NCBI GenBank assembly: GCA_049472395.1
Contig: JBLIRR010000028.1
Location: 1-64,000 of the forward strand
Reading direction: 5' to 3'
Source: JBLIRR01 sp049472395
Lineage (GTDB): Bacteria > SZUA-182 > DTGQ01 > JBLIRR01
DNA length: 64,000 nucleotides
How positions within the stretch are numbered: position 1 is the first letter of the stretch; every line of letters begins with the position of its first letter. This document shows positions 1 to 8,031 of the stretch, piece by piece. The notes under the pieces were generated by a model. The model saw only the letters and a list, made by a program, of their open reading frames with translations. It made no database searches and had not been told where the DNA came from. The translations under genes and the position numbers were made by a program.

Positions 1-149
1 TAGGTGATATAGGGAGCAAAGAAGCTATTCCCTCTCTTATTAAGGCTTTAAACTCGGGGATGAGTGTGTCTGCCGAAGCAGCTTTAAAAAAGATAAGCTC
101 CAAACTCCGATTGCGTATATTCAAAGATGGAAGGATTAAAAAAAAATAG
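1..149 (+). CDS. HEAT-repeat protein, C-terminal fragment (cut by window edge)
   Basis: The frame starting at base 3 is open from the left edge and stops with TAG at 147-149. It encodes about 48 residues beginning GDIGSKEAIPSLIKAL, the signature of a PBS-lyase/HEAT-like repeat helix pair, followed by a basic tail ending in KKK. Such repeats are protein-binding scaffolds. The partner cannot be told from this fragment. A larger HEAT protein of the same repeat type lies at 49919-52867, but nothing here shows the two are related by duplication. The start and N-terminal domain lie outside the window. Confidence 0.7.
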   Translation, partial: GDIGSKEAIPSLIKALNSGMSVSAEAALKKISSKLRLRIFKDGRIKKK

Positions 150-696
150 AAGGAATTTAAATTGCATCCTTCATTTTAAATTCTTTTATCCTTTTAAAAT
201 AAATTTTTAAACAGCATAAAGGAGATTGGTATTACTAATCTCTGAAATTCCATCAATTCCCTGGAATCATCCCGCCATATGAATTGATAAGAAATTGATA
301 AGAATTCGCTTTTTGAAGCAAGGGGATGAATAATTATAAAATTTGAAAAAGGAAGGATATACACAAAAAAATAATATAAATTATTGTATCATGGGTTAAG
401 GAAATTAGAGAAAATTTGTGAAGTGATTGATATTGCCTTTGCAAACACCGATTTTTAGTTAAATCGGGATAGGAATAGACGCACCTCCCCTTTTGCAGCA
501 AAAAGCAGGGATTTACGGCCTTTTTTAAAACCGATGATTAAATTTTATATGATTAGCCTCTTACACCTCGCATAATTAAAATTATAGACTTCTAAAAAAA
601 GATCTGTGGAAAAAAAGCCGATATTCAAATACACAAATACATATAAACCCTGTTGGAACCTATTGTTAAATCTAATCAACCAAAGATAGAAATGAA
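150..696. other. Intergenic region without recognisable gene
   Basis: About 550 bases, very AT-rich, with stops in all frames. I see no RNA gene, no clear terminator after the HEAT fragment and no strong promoter. Confidence 0.5.
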
Positions 697-1938
697 ATGT
701 TAAAGGGTGGATGGATCAATCTTTGTAAACTTAATCTCATCCTAGCGCTCACTATTATTAGCATCGGATATGGTGGAGATGAGACAACCACTGCAGTAGA
801 TGCTGATAGTAGTAATCAGTATAGTGACTGCAATGATTCTCTTTGCGACAGTGATCATCTTGACCTATGCTGCACAAGAATAGTGTGTGAAGAGCAAGGG
901 GGCTACTGGTATAATGAGGGATGCTATGAAAGCCCCTATACAAAAATAGCTGCAGAAAATCAATTCGAACATTTCAGGCAAGCCATTGATCCACAAATGA
1001 ATAATTTAATTCCCCGGACTATGACTATAGGTAATCACTGCCTTGTTGAGACGGAAGATTGGATCTATACTATCGATAGCAAAGGAAACCAAATATTTCG
1101 ACCATCGGGAAATTACTCTCATCTTGAAGAATCAATGACAACACCCTTTGCCGGAGATCCGCAGGAATGGTTTAATAATAGCGATAATTTTCATCAAAAT
1201 ATTTCAAAGACTGTGGAACTCTTCCATCAATTGTTTGATGTTTCAGATTTCTTACCTCCGCAAGCTATAGTTAAGAATGAAGTTATTCTGCTTTGTGAAA
1301 TGGGTAATGAAAACGTAAATGCGTATTTGGGTCGATCTCTGATTCGTTTACTTGAACCTCAAGGCCCATTATACTTTCAGACAATCTTCGATGGAACCAG
1401 TAATCCGATACGTATCGATACAAATATTTGGACCAATAATATTGACGAATTGGTAAATCTACTCTCCGATAGCTTGCAGCAAAGTCATCCACAAATTGAC
1501 AATGAGGAGCTAAGTATAGGAACATTTTTTGATCCCGATGAATATAGATTTGAAATTACAGCGTATTCTTATGAAGGGGAAGAGTTCATGAACATGGAAG
1601 AATCTTCTAATCCCTTCGATCGTGATTACTTTGACCTGAGTTATCCTCATCTTGTCGATGTTGCTCTGTATCGACAGTCGGGGGATTACCATTTCTGGTG
1701 TTGGTATTGGTGGGAGCTTTACGGACGAGAGAATGGAGTAAGGGGAAATTGGAATGAGATTGAACAAAATTGGCAACATAGCGCAATTACCATAAAGTTC
1801 CACCGCAACTTGAGAGATTATAAACTCGTAGCAGGAGAACCAACTCAAACAATACTGCCGGCTGATGCATCTTATGTGGCTGCATCTGTTTGGATAGGTG
1901 AAAAAAATTTTAATGTAAGTGATTTTAGGATAAGATAA
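697..1938 (+). CDS. Secreted Cys-rich hypothetical protein with GGYWY motif
   Basis: 413 residues. The N-terminus has a short hydrophobic stretch (LNLILALTIISIGYG, about residues 12-26) that looks like a signal peptide. It is followed by an acidic linker and a compact Cys-rich motif, DLCCTRIVCEEQGGYWYN, with a further Cys just after (about residues 55-77). I know motifs of this form (C-x-x-x-x-C-E-x-x-G-G-Y-W-Y) from exported proteins of anaerobic delta-type bacteria, where they follow the signal peptide. The rest is acidic and aromatic (DYHFWCWYWWELYG near residue 333) and matches no fold I recognise. The protein is probably extracytoplasmic. Function is unknown. It stands alone, with a decayed transposase gene downstream. 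Confidence 0.7.
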   Translation: MLKGGWINLCKLNLILALTIISIGYGGDETTTAVDADSSNQYSDCNDSLCDSDHLDLCCTRIVCEEQGGYWYNEGCYESPYTKIAAENQFEHFRQAIDPQMNNLIPRTMTIGNHCLVETEDWIYTIDSKGNQIFRPSGNYSHLEESMTTPFAGDPQEWFNNSDNFHQNISKTVELFHQLFDVSDFLPPQAIVKNEVILLCEMGNENVNAYLGRSLIRLLEPQGPLYFQTIFDGTSNPIRIDTNIWTNNIDELVNLLSDSLQQSHPQIDNEELSIGTFFDPDEYRFEITAYSYEGEEFMNMEESSNPFDRDYFDLSYPHLVDVALYRQSGDYHFWCWYWWELYGRENGVRGNWNEIEQNWQHSAITIKFHRNLRDYKLVAGEPTQTILPADASYVAASVWIGEKNFNVSDFRIR

Positions 1939-2176
1939 GGCCAAGCTGGAACAACCGATAAGGGGGATGAAGATTTAACCCTAAAAAGTACATTATTAAA
2001 CATTATTAGATCCTTAATGAATTGTTAGTGGGAATAATTATATCCTGTAACTTATCAAAGTACCATCATTAAACAATATCAATACGTTATAGCATTCTTA
2101 GCCTCATTTGAAAATTACTAAAAATTTCGATACAAAAGTACCTCTCTTGTAAAAATCAAATAGGAAGGTTACATAA

Positions 2177-2463
2177 ATGTATCGAGTTCTATCTGAAATC
2201 TTAATCATCTTGATAAATATTTTAAAAACAGTTTTTAGATCAAAAAATGACATTATTATTGAAAATCTAACCCTTAGGCAACAACTTGCAACAACGTATA
2301 CAGCCAAAAAGAAAAAGCCAACAATAAAAGAAAGAGATGGTCTAAATGGAATAAAACATTAATTATTGTAAAACCAGAAACTGTTATAGACTGGCAAAGA
2401 TGGCGGTTCAAAAAGTATTGGACTAAATATCTTCTAAAAACAGAAGATGTGGAAGAAAGATAA
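2177..2463 (+). pseudogene. Integrase-type transposase, frameshifted N-terminal relic
   Basis: The frame at 2177 gives MYRVLSEILIILINILKTVF followed by ENLTLRQQLAT, the start of a common rve-type (IS3/IS481-like) transposase. The match then continues in a different frame from 2341 (SKWNKTLIIVKPETVIDWQR, then RFKKYWTK) and stops at 2461-2463. The catalytic DDE core is absent. It is therefore a truncated, frameshifted copy. The 277 bases up to the next gene (2464-2740) hold no other recognisable coding sequence. Confidence 0.7.
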
Positions 2464-2740
2464 TGGGGTTTTGATAACTCACAGGCAAAACCATATTGAC
2501 AAATCAAAATTCCGTGTTATATTGCCCTATAAATAGATAAATCAGTATGGAATACTTCTGACGCGGAATATGAATTATCAGATTTGGGTGTTATGTGATT
2601 TTAATGGAGATGGCATAACAGATGTATTTCGAGCAGATTAAAAAAAGAATTCAACAAGACTCCTATACGTGCAACGACATAATATGCTATAATAATTTAT
2701 AGTATCAATATAAATAATGTTTTCTTAAAAAGAGTGCTCT

Positions 2741-5731
2741 ATGAGCTTTAAGAGTGCACGAGCAATAATTCTTATCTTTTTCCTCTTCCTGGTTACGACC
2801 ATTAAACTAACGGGAGCGCAGGAGTGCATAATCGAAGAGGTCAGCGTCACGGATGTTGATAGAGCAACACATAAGACAATTATTCAGATTAAATTTGATA
2901 AATCTATGGCAGGAGCTGACGTAATTGATCCGAATTCTTATTCCGTAAAATATGTTCCCGGTTTAAAGGAGAATGACGTCATTGGTGGTACCGCGCAATT
3001 GAATGCCGATGACATAACCTATAATGATGCTAATTTCATTGCAACCCTTGCGGTTGATGGCGTTATTGAAAGTACTGCAGAAGAGCACCTTCCACAAGTA
3101 TCCATTAGAAAAGATATTGTGGGTGGAAGTCCCCCGGTTTTATTGCACTATCAGGATAAAGGAGCACATGTGAGCCTTGATAAAGTTGGGCCTTATCTTA
3201 AAAGCGCATCATTTAGCTATAATCCGGAACATGGTAAGAGTGTGGAGGAGCTTATTAAAGAGGAAAAGCTTACTTTAACGCTTTTTTTCAGCGAAGCGGT
3301 AGTAAGCCCTGAAAGGCTTGATAGCACCGCCTTTATTGCTCATGGTGGGTGGAATATCTCATGCATAAAGAGAGGAAAACATTCTCCGTGCAATGGTGTT
3401 GCGTACGGCGTATGGGAAATTGCCATAACCTTAGATTCTAGAGAAGCACTGAATAATGGGCCACTTCCTTACATGAGCCCCAAGTTTGATGAAGGTCCCA
3501 CTTTATCTATTACACCTTCCTCTAAAGATCGTATTAAAGATGCGCAGGAAAATTGGGCGTCGGATCCTGAATACCAAATCCCTATTCACGATGCGACCGC
3601 TGTATGGCTTAGAGAGGCAAGGACCGTGGATTCAATCTTAGAGCCTGCCGGATTAGAAGGAGTTGTCGATCACATTATATTGACATTCGGTAAGGATATG
3701 GCAATAACTACTAATACATTTGATAGGGAGAATAAAGTTATATGGATTGATGGTGACCCGAATATAGTTAAGGAGGTGACCCATACTACCGAGACGACGA
3801 TAGAAATAGAGCTTTATGAAATGATTGATCAGGTTGAGAGAGATATGAACACTGCATGGACACCGATAGTCTCATTTGATCTTGATGAGGATGAAGCTAT
3901 ACTGATACGGGATAACACACCACAGGGTGAATCACCCCTTGTTGATGATTTCAGTATTATTGCCGAAGATGGTGCTGCTCCAATCTTAGTAAACCGAATA
4001 ACATATAATGATGTGACAAGTGATTATATAAAGACATATACACTGGGAACTGAAATTATTGGAGGTCAGACATATTATGAGGAGGCAATCATACTTGAAT
4101 TCTCAGAGCCGATGGACCCGAATATTTGGAAAAAACCTTACTATGTTGATCTATTTTTTGAAAAGGATTTTGATCCAAATATAAGGATACTCACCTTCCT
4201 TACAGATGATTCTAGCCCCAGGAGCACCTCTTCCCTGAGGTGTGGTGGGAATAAAATAGTAGTGCTTGTGGAAACAGCTGGAGATGTTCCTAGTGTATGC
4301 GACATATACTACGTAAATACCACTATGAAAATTAAATTTCATGAAAAAAATCGTTTTTATGACTTAAATGGTAATAAAACTTCCTTGAGGGTACTTTCGT
4401 TAATCAAGGTTTTTTTGTGTTGTTGTGGGTGGTGGGGCTATTGCCCTCGCCCTTTCCCCCCTTTGTGGCCGGATCCGATGATCATGTCTTCAAAAGTAAT
4501 GAGAATATATGGAAGTATCTATACAAATCCGAATGATACTCCTATGGACGCTGGTATTGTATCTGCTTTCCATCGCGATGAGTTATTTCACATTGATCCT
4601 AATGGGCATTTCGGGCAATTTGTTATTGATCCTTATCGCAATTATGGCGTGTGTCGCATTAACGATGACGGATCATATTACATAAAGGTTTATGGTAAAG
4701 ATACAATGAACAATGATTCTCAGAAAGGCTTTGAATTTGGTGATCCTGTAATACTTGTTGTATGTCCTGATCCAACTGCCGCTAATCCGGTATATGAGAT
4801 TGCAACTACCGCATGTCTAACTAATGCCGATTATTCTATTCCATTTGATGGTGGCCCCACCAAACTTCCTGTAAAGAAAGATTTATATCTTGGCCAAAGA
4901 GAAATCATTAAGCTTCATCCCGGCTGGAATCTTATTTCCACATCCATTAGCGGGACATATGTGGATTATACGCTGTGTAATCTTCTGGGAATAGATCCGG
5001 CCAAGTATCAAGGGTATTTTTACGGACCGGATGATGATTGTAATGGGAAAGGATCATTGCCCAAGGAAGAGGAGATATATGTCCTTGATAATACGAATGA
5101 CCTTTCCTCGGTGCTGTTTACCCTCTCTCATCCTTATTTTTCCGGTCACCTGTTCTACGATCCCGCAACTATCCCTATCTATCCTGTGCAAGATAGATTA
5201 AGTGATACATTGAACAGCACACCGGTATTTTGTGCTGGCAGAGGATATTATATCTATATCGAAGATGCGAATTGTCCTCCTGGGGTTGAGAGCCATGAGT
5301 GGCAGATTGTCCTTTTCGGAAAAAAGATCCCTGGCCCCGAATATAAGCTTAAACTGGACCAAAATCCCGACCTCATCGGGCATTGGGGTGGGTTATTGTA
5401 CTATCATCCCGAGGAAGATTATGAGGTTATCAGGATGATCAAAGAGCTTCTCCCTATCCCCACTTATAGGGATGATCTATGCACCGCTAACATTGGTGGT
5501 GATACGCTCACCATCATTGATATACACAATGAACCTCAAAGCATCTCTGTTATAAGCACCTACTGTAACTATGGGGCTAGGCTTTTCAATAGCACGGCGA
5601 GTTGGTATGCTGACTTGCCTTCATATAATGACCTATCATTCATAGCACCCGGAGGAGGCTATTGGCTCCTAATAAATACTGATACAAGGCCCGGACCATT
5701 CTTTGCAAATTATATGGGAAAGAATCATTGA
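2741..5731 (+). CDS. Large secreted multi-domain surface protein with C-terminal GWNLIS-type domain
   Basis: 996 residues with a clear signal peptide (ARAIILIFFLFLVTTIKLTG, cut probably before QE). The N-terminal two thirds contain repeated stretches of the type IIQIKFDKSMAG and IILTFGKDMA and EEAIILEFSEPMD. These resemble bacterial Ig-like modules of the SbsA type (phrases such as 'FS.PMD'). A Cys/Trp/Pro-rich linker (CCCGWWGYCPRPFPP, about residues 561-575) separates these from a module starting MRIYGSIYTN. The C-terminus has the motif LHPGWNLISTSISG (about residue 725), typical of surface-protein domains that carry a 'GWNLIS' strand. The protein at 39049-40908 ends in a related module. It is likely cell-surface or extracellular; ligand unknown. 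It ends with TGA, which shows that TGA is a stop codon in this genome. Confidence 0.75.
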   Translation: MSFKSARAIILIFFLFLVTTIKLTGAQECIIEEVSVTDVDRATHKTIIQIKFDKSMAGADVIDPNSYSVKYVPGLKENDVIGGTAQLNADDITYNDANFIATLAVDGVIESTAEEHLPQVSIRKDIVGGSPPVLLHYQDKGAHVSLDKVGPYLKSASFSYNPEHGKSVEELIKEEKLTLTLFFSEAVVSPERLDSTAFIAHGGWNISCIKRGKHSPCNGVAYGVWEIAITLDSREALNNGPLPYMSPKFDEGPTLSITPSSKDRIKDAQENWASDPEYQIPIHDATAVWLREARTVDSILEPAGLEGVVDHIILTFGKDMAITTNTFDRENKVIWIDGDPNIVKEVTHTTETTIEIELYEMIDQVERDMNTAWTPIVSFDLDEDEAILIRDNTPQGESPLVDDFSIIAEDGAAPILVNRITYNDVTSDYIKTYTLGTEIIGGQTYYEEAIILEFSEPMDPNIWKKPYYVDLFFEKDFDPNIRILTFLTDDSSPRSTSSLRCGGNKIVVLVETAGDVPSVCDIYYVNTTMKIKFHEKNRFYDLNGNKTSLRVLSLIKVFLCCCGWWGYCPRPFPPLWPDPMIMSSKVMRIYGSIYTNPNDTPMDAGIVSAFHRDELFHIDPNGHFGQFVIDPYRNYGVCRINDDGSYYIKVYGKDTMNNDSQKGFEFGDPVILVVCPDPTAANPVYEIATTACLTNADYSIPFDGGPTKLPVKKDLYLGQREIIKLHPGWNLISTSISGTYVDYTLCNLLGIDPAKYQGYFYGPDDDCNGKGSLPKEEEIYVLDNTNDLSSVLFTLSHPYFSGHLFYDPATIPIYPVQDRLSDTLNSTPVFCAGRGYYIYIEDANCPPGVESHEWQIVLFGKKIPGPEYKLKLDQNPDLIGHWGGLLYYHPEEDYEVIRMIKELLPIPTYRDDLCTANIGGDTLTIIDIHNEPQSISVISTYCNYGARLFNSTASWYADLPSYNDLSFIAPGGGYWLLINTDTRPGPFFANYMGKNH

Positions 5732-5912
5732 CATACCTGAAGCCTCCTTTTCCCTTCCATCCACCATGGAAATTAGCTCTTTTAATTTTAATGGTTGACA
5801 TTTCATCCATCATCTTTATAAATTCAAATTCGTTATGGGCCACTTCATCAAAACCTTGAAGGAGACCACTGGCGCCTTTTCGGTTTCTCAGAACTTGCTT
5901 TTTCCCAAACAT
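5640..5912 (-). CDS. Doubtful 90-aa reading frame
   Basis: A minus-strand frame of 90 codons overlaps the end of the preceding gene by 92 bases. Its first 55 residues (for example GFDEVAHNEFEFIKMMDEMS) have a protein-like composition, while the overlapping part does not. It could be a relic of a transposon protein. I do not recognise it and would not call it a gene without homologues. Confidence 0.2.
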   Translation of the reverse strand: MFGKKQVLRNRKGASGLLQGFDEVAHNEFEFIKMMDEMSTIKIKRANFHGGWKGKGGFRYVNDSFPYNLQRMVRALYQYLLGANSLLRVL

Positions 5913-5988
5913 TCTGATTTAATAATTCCTCCCGGCAGCCAGTGGCACCTTAACTTATTGATAGGGTCGAAATAATAGAGAATTAATA

Positions 5989-6660
5989 ATGGATGTTTAT
6001 TCAATACCCGGATTTGAGGAACCATTTAATTCCTGGTCGCACTTTTTAGCAGCATTTGCCTTTTTTTGTCTTGCCGCTTATCTCTTACGCCCATCCGGAA
6101 GTGGAAGGAAACATTCTGTATCCGTTGTTGTTTTTGGCTTTTCCTGTGTATTCCTGTTTTCTATGAGCGGTGTTTATCATTTATTGGCGGTTGGAGGCAC
6201 AGCACGATACGTTTTACGCATTCTCGATCATGCTGGTATTTATTTATTAATTGCGGGGACGTTTACTGCTGTTCATGGAATCCTATTTCATGGCTTCATG
6301 CGGTGGGGTGTAATTCTGATTGTTTGGATATTAGCTATTAATGGAATTACGCTTGGCACAATATTTTTTAACAGCATACCGGAATTCCTCAGTTTAACCT
6401 TTTTTTTATGTTTGGGTTGGTTAGGGATCTTTTCAGGGATTATTCTATGGAAAGAGAAAGGATTACACTTTATCAAATACTTACTGTTTGGAGGTCTGGC
6501 TTACACTATGGGAGCTATTCTTGAATTTCTCCGAACGCCTGTACTTATTTATGGTGTAATTGGGCCACATGAGCTGTTCCATCTTTCAGTTATACTTGGT
6601 ACTACTTTTCATTGGATATTCATAATAAAATCAATAAAAGAAATTGATCAAAAACCCTAA
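5989..6660 (+). CDS. PAQR / hemolysin III family membrane protein
   Basis: 223 residues, about seven hydrophobic segments, typical length for the bacterial YqfA/hemolysin III branch of the PAQR family. Family landmarks are visible: EEPFNSWSHFLAA near the N-terminus, S-G-V-Y-H-L-L (about residues 60-66), LDHAGIYLLIAGT (about 79-91) and HELFHLSVILG near the C-terminus. The conserved Ser, His and Asp residues form a metal site that in eukaryotic relatives supports ceramidase-like hydrolysis. Bacterial members are linked to membrane lipid homeostasis, and the historic name 'hemolysin' is not evidence of toxicity. It acts in the inner membrane and appears to be a single-gene unit. Confidence 0.85.
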   Translation: MDVYSIPGFEEPFNSWSHFLAAFAFFCLAAYLLRPSGSGRKHSVSVVVFGFSCVFLFSMSGVYHLLAVGGTARYVLRILDHAGIYLLIAGTFTAVHGILFHGFMRWGVILIVWILAINGITLGTIFFNSIPEFLSLTFFLCLGWLGIFSGIILWKEKGLHFIKYLLFGGLAYTMGAILEFLRTPVLIYGVIGPHELFHLSVILGTTFHWIFIIKSIKEIDQKP

Positions 6661-6734
6661 CAAGGACATCGAGTTAAAGGAAATTAATAAATAAATTAAG
6701 ATCTTATCTGAAAGAAAAGAACTTTTTAAAAATT

Positions 6735-6771
6735 TAGATGGTAATATATCACCTGGAATTTTAATTTGCCT
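6735..6771. repeat. 37-bp dispersed repeat, copy 1
   Basis: TAGATGGTAATATATCAC followed by a short variable part and ATTTGCCT. It recurs at 14959-14995 with three differences in 37 bases. It is intergenic here, upstream of the cytochrome gene. It is probably a relic of a mobile-element end. Confidence 0.5.
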
Positions 6772-6901
6772 CTATATGATCAAATATTTATGAGGAACAG
6801 GCTATTATAAGAATCTGTTTATTAGTATTTTGTTCCTGATTCTTGGAATAAAATATGCACATTTTATAAATTATTTAGAAAAATCTTTAAGAGGTAGTGC
6901 C

Positions 6902-7768
6902 ATGTTAAATTTTTGGAGACTTTTAATTTTTTTATTTATAGTTTTTTTATCTTTTAGTATGGTCGAGATAATTTGGGGAGCAAAATGTCCTGAGGAATGG
7001 AGTCGTCCTAACCCACTTATGGATTATGCGCCCCAAGTGATTGGTGTCTATGATACAATTTATTCTCAATTACAAGAATCTGACTGCCGGAGTTGCCATG
7101 GTAGTGGTAGTGGGATGGGCGGCGGTGGCCATGGTGAAAGCATAGCTGGTAGACACCATTCACTGGACTACCCATGTACATATTGTCATGAGACAGAATC
7201 GCCGAAAAAATGCGGTGGAGAAATAGAGCGGAATTGTATGGCTGTTGGATGTCATGACACTTATGAAAATGGCTGGCACCACCTTACAGAAGAGTCATCC
7301 GCTGGGCAATGCGATGTCTGTCATACTAATATTGAAATTAATGGGGATATCCCAGAGTGTCCACCAGGAATTACCATCCCCTCTCCCTTCTCATGCGAGA
7401 ACTGCCATTGGGAACAAAGAATGCCTATGGAAGGGGGAAAGCCCATCTATGGATACCAAGATACCCATCATATGCAGTTTAAGGGTAATTTTGCTGGTGA
7501 CTGCTTCCGGTGTCACGCTGGAAATGGGCCTTATAATCTTAGCTGGGATCTTAATTATAATCCTAGCTGGAATCCTAATGATGAATGTCTTATGCGTTAT
7601 TGTGAGAAATGCCATAGTCCAGATAGTCTTCATGCCATCCATACGAACTCCGTTCATGCTTGGGAGGCAGTGGGCTGGCATGTTGACTCTGATAGCTGTG
7701 AAGATGTTAATCCTACTATCTTTAGAGTATTTGAGGATGTGTTATGCCTTGGATGTCATGAGGATTAA
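6902..7768 (+). CDS. Periplasmic multihaem c-type cytochrome (eight haem motifs)
   Basis: I place the start at the ATG at 6902 (MLNFWRLLIFLFIVFLSFS), because it has an AAGAGG ribosome site 7-9 bases upstream and begins directly with the signal peptide. The longer frame from 6830 adds a non-signal leader. The mature part has seven CxxCH haem-binding motifs (CRSCH, CTYCH, CDVCH, CENCH, CFRCH, CEKCH, CLGCH) and one CX4CH (CMAVGCH), with many extra His for distal ligation. This is the pattern of octahaem-type electron-transfer cytochromes of anaerobes, and CX4CH is a known variant haem site. A Gly-rich loop (SGSGMGGGGHG) follows the first haem. The protein acts in the periplasm in respiratory electron transfer. 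Donor and acceptor are unknown, and no oxidoreductase subunit is next to it. Confidence 0.85.
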   Translation: MLNFWRLLIFLFIVFLSFSMVEIIWGAKCPEEWSRPNPLMDYAPQVIGVYDTIYSQLQESDCRSCHGSGSGMGGGGHGESIAGRHHSLDYPCTYCHETESPKKCGGEIERNCMAVGCHDTYENGWHHLTEESSAGQCDVCHTNIEINGDIPECPPGITIPSPFSCENCHWEQRMPMEGGKPIYGYQDTHHMQFKGNFAGDCFRCHAGNGPYNLSWDLNYNPSWNPNDECLMRYCEKCHSPDSLHAIHTNSVHAWEAVGWHVDSDSCEDVNPTIFRVFEDVLCLGCHED

Positions 7769-7849
7769 GAATATAGAATCACCTCTATATTATCTGGGTA
7801 TTTTATTATATATTTGAAATTTCTTTAAAAAACGTATACCCTAATTGGC

Positions 7850-7951
7850 ATGACTACACAACAGCTAATTGATACTATCGCTCAATTAGAAAATATATCC
7901 AAACATATGGCAAAAACAGTTATTGAGACTGTGACTGAAAAATTACAATAA
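7850..7951 (+). CDS. Possible 33-aa small protein
   Basis: An ATG-to-TAA frame encodes a 33-residue amphipathic helix (MTTQQLIDTIAQLENISKHM...). It has no obvious ribosome site. It may be a small protein or the leftover N-terminus of a lost gene. Confidence 0.25.
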   Translation: MTTQQLIDTIAQLENISKHMAKTVIETVTEKLQ

Positions 7952-7986
7952 AACTATGGATTATAATAGGAATAATTTTTCTATTC

Positions 7987-8007
7987 TTTCTTCTTCGAAA
8001 GAAGAAA
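7987..8007. repeat. Hairpin in the leader of the helicase gene
   Basis: TTTCTTCTT, CGA loop, AAGAAGAAA: a perfect 9-bp stem 24 bases before the helicase start codon. No T-run follows it. It might affect translation of the helicase mRNA. Confidence 0.4.
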
Positions 8008-8031
8008 AGGTAAGCCAAAGTAAGAATTCCT

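Noticed and set aside
7245..7817. 190-codon frame overlapping the cytochrome gene
   Set aside because: It lies entirely in an alternate frame of a gene with eight haem motifs, and its composition is not protein-like.
7987..8007. Hairpin as terminator of the cytochrome gene
   Set aside because: No T-run follows on the plus strand. It is 219 bases beyond the cytochrome stop and directly before the helicase start, so it is listed only as a leader hairpin.
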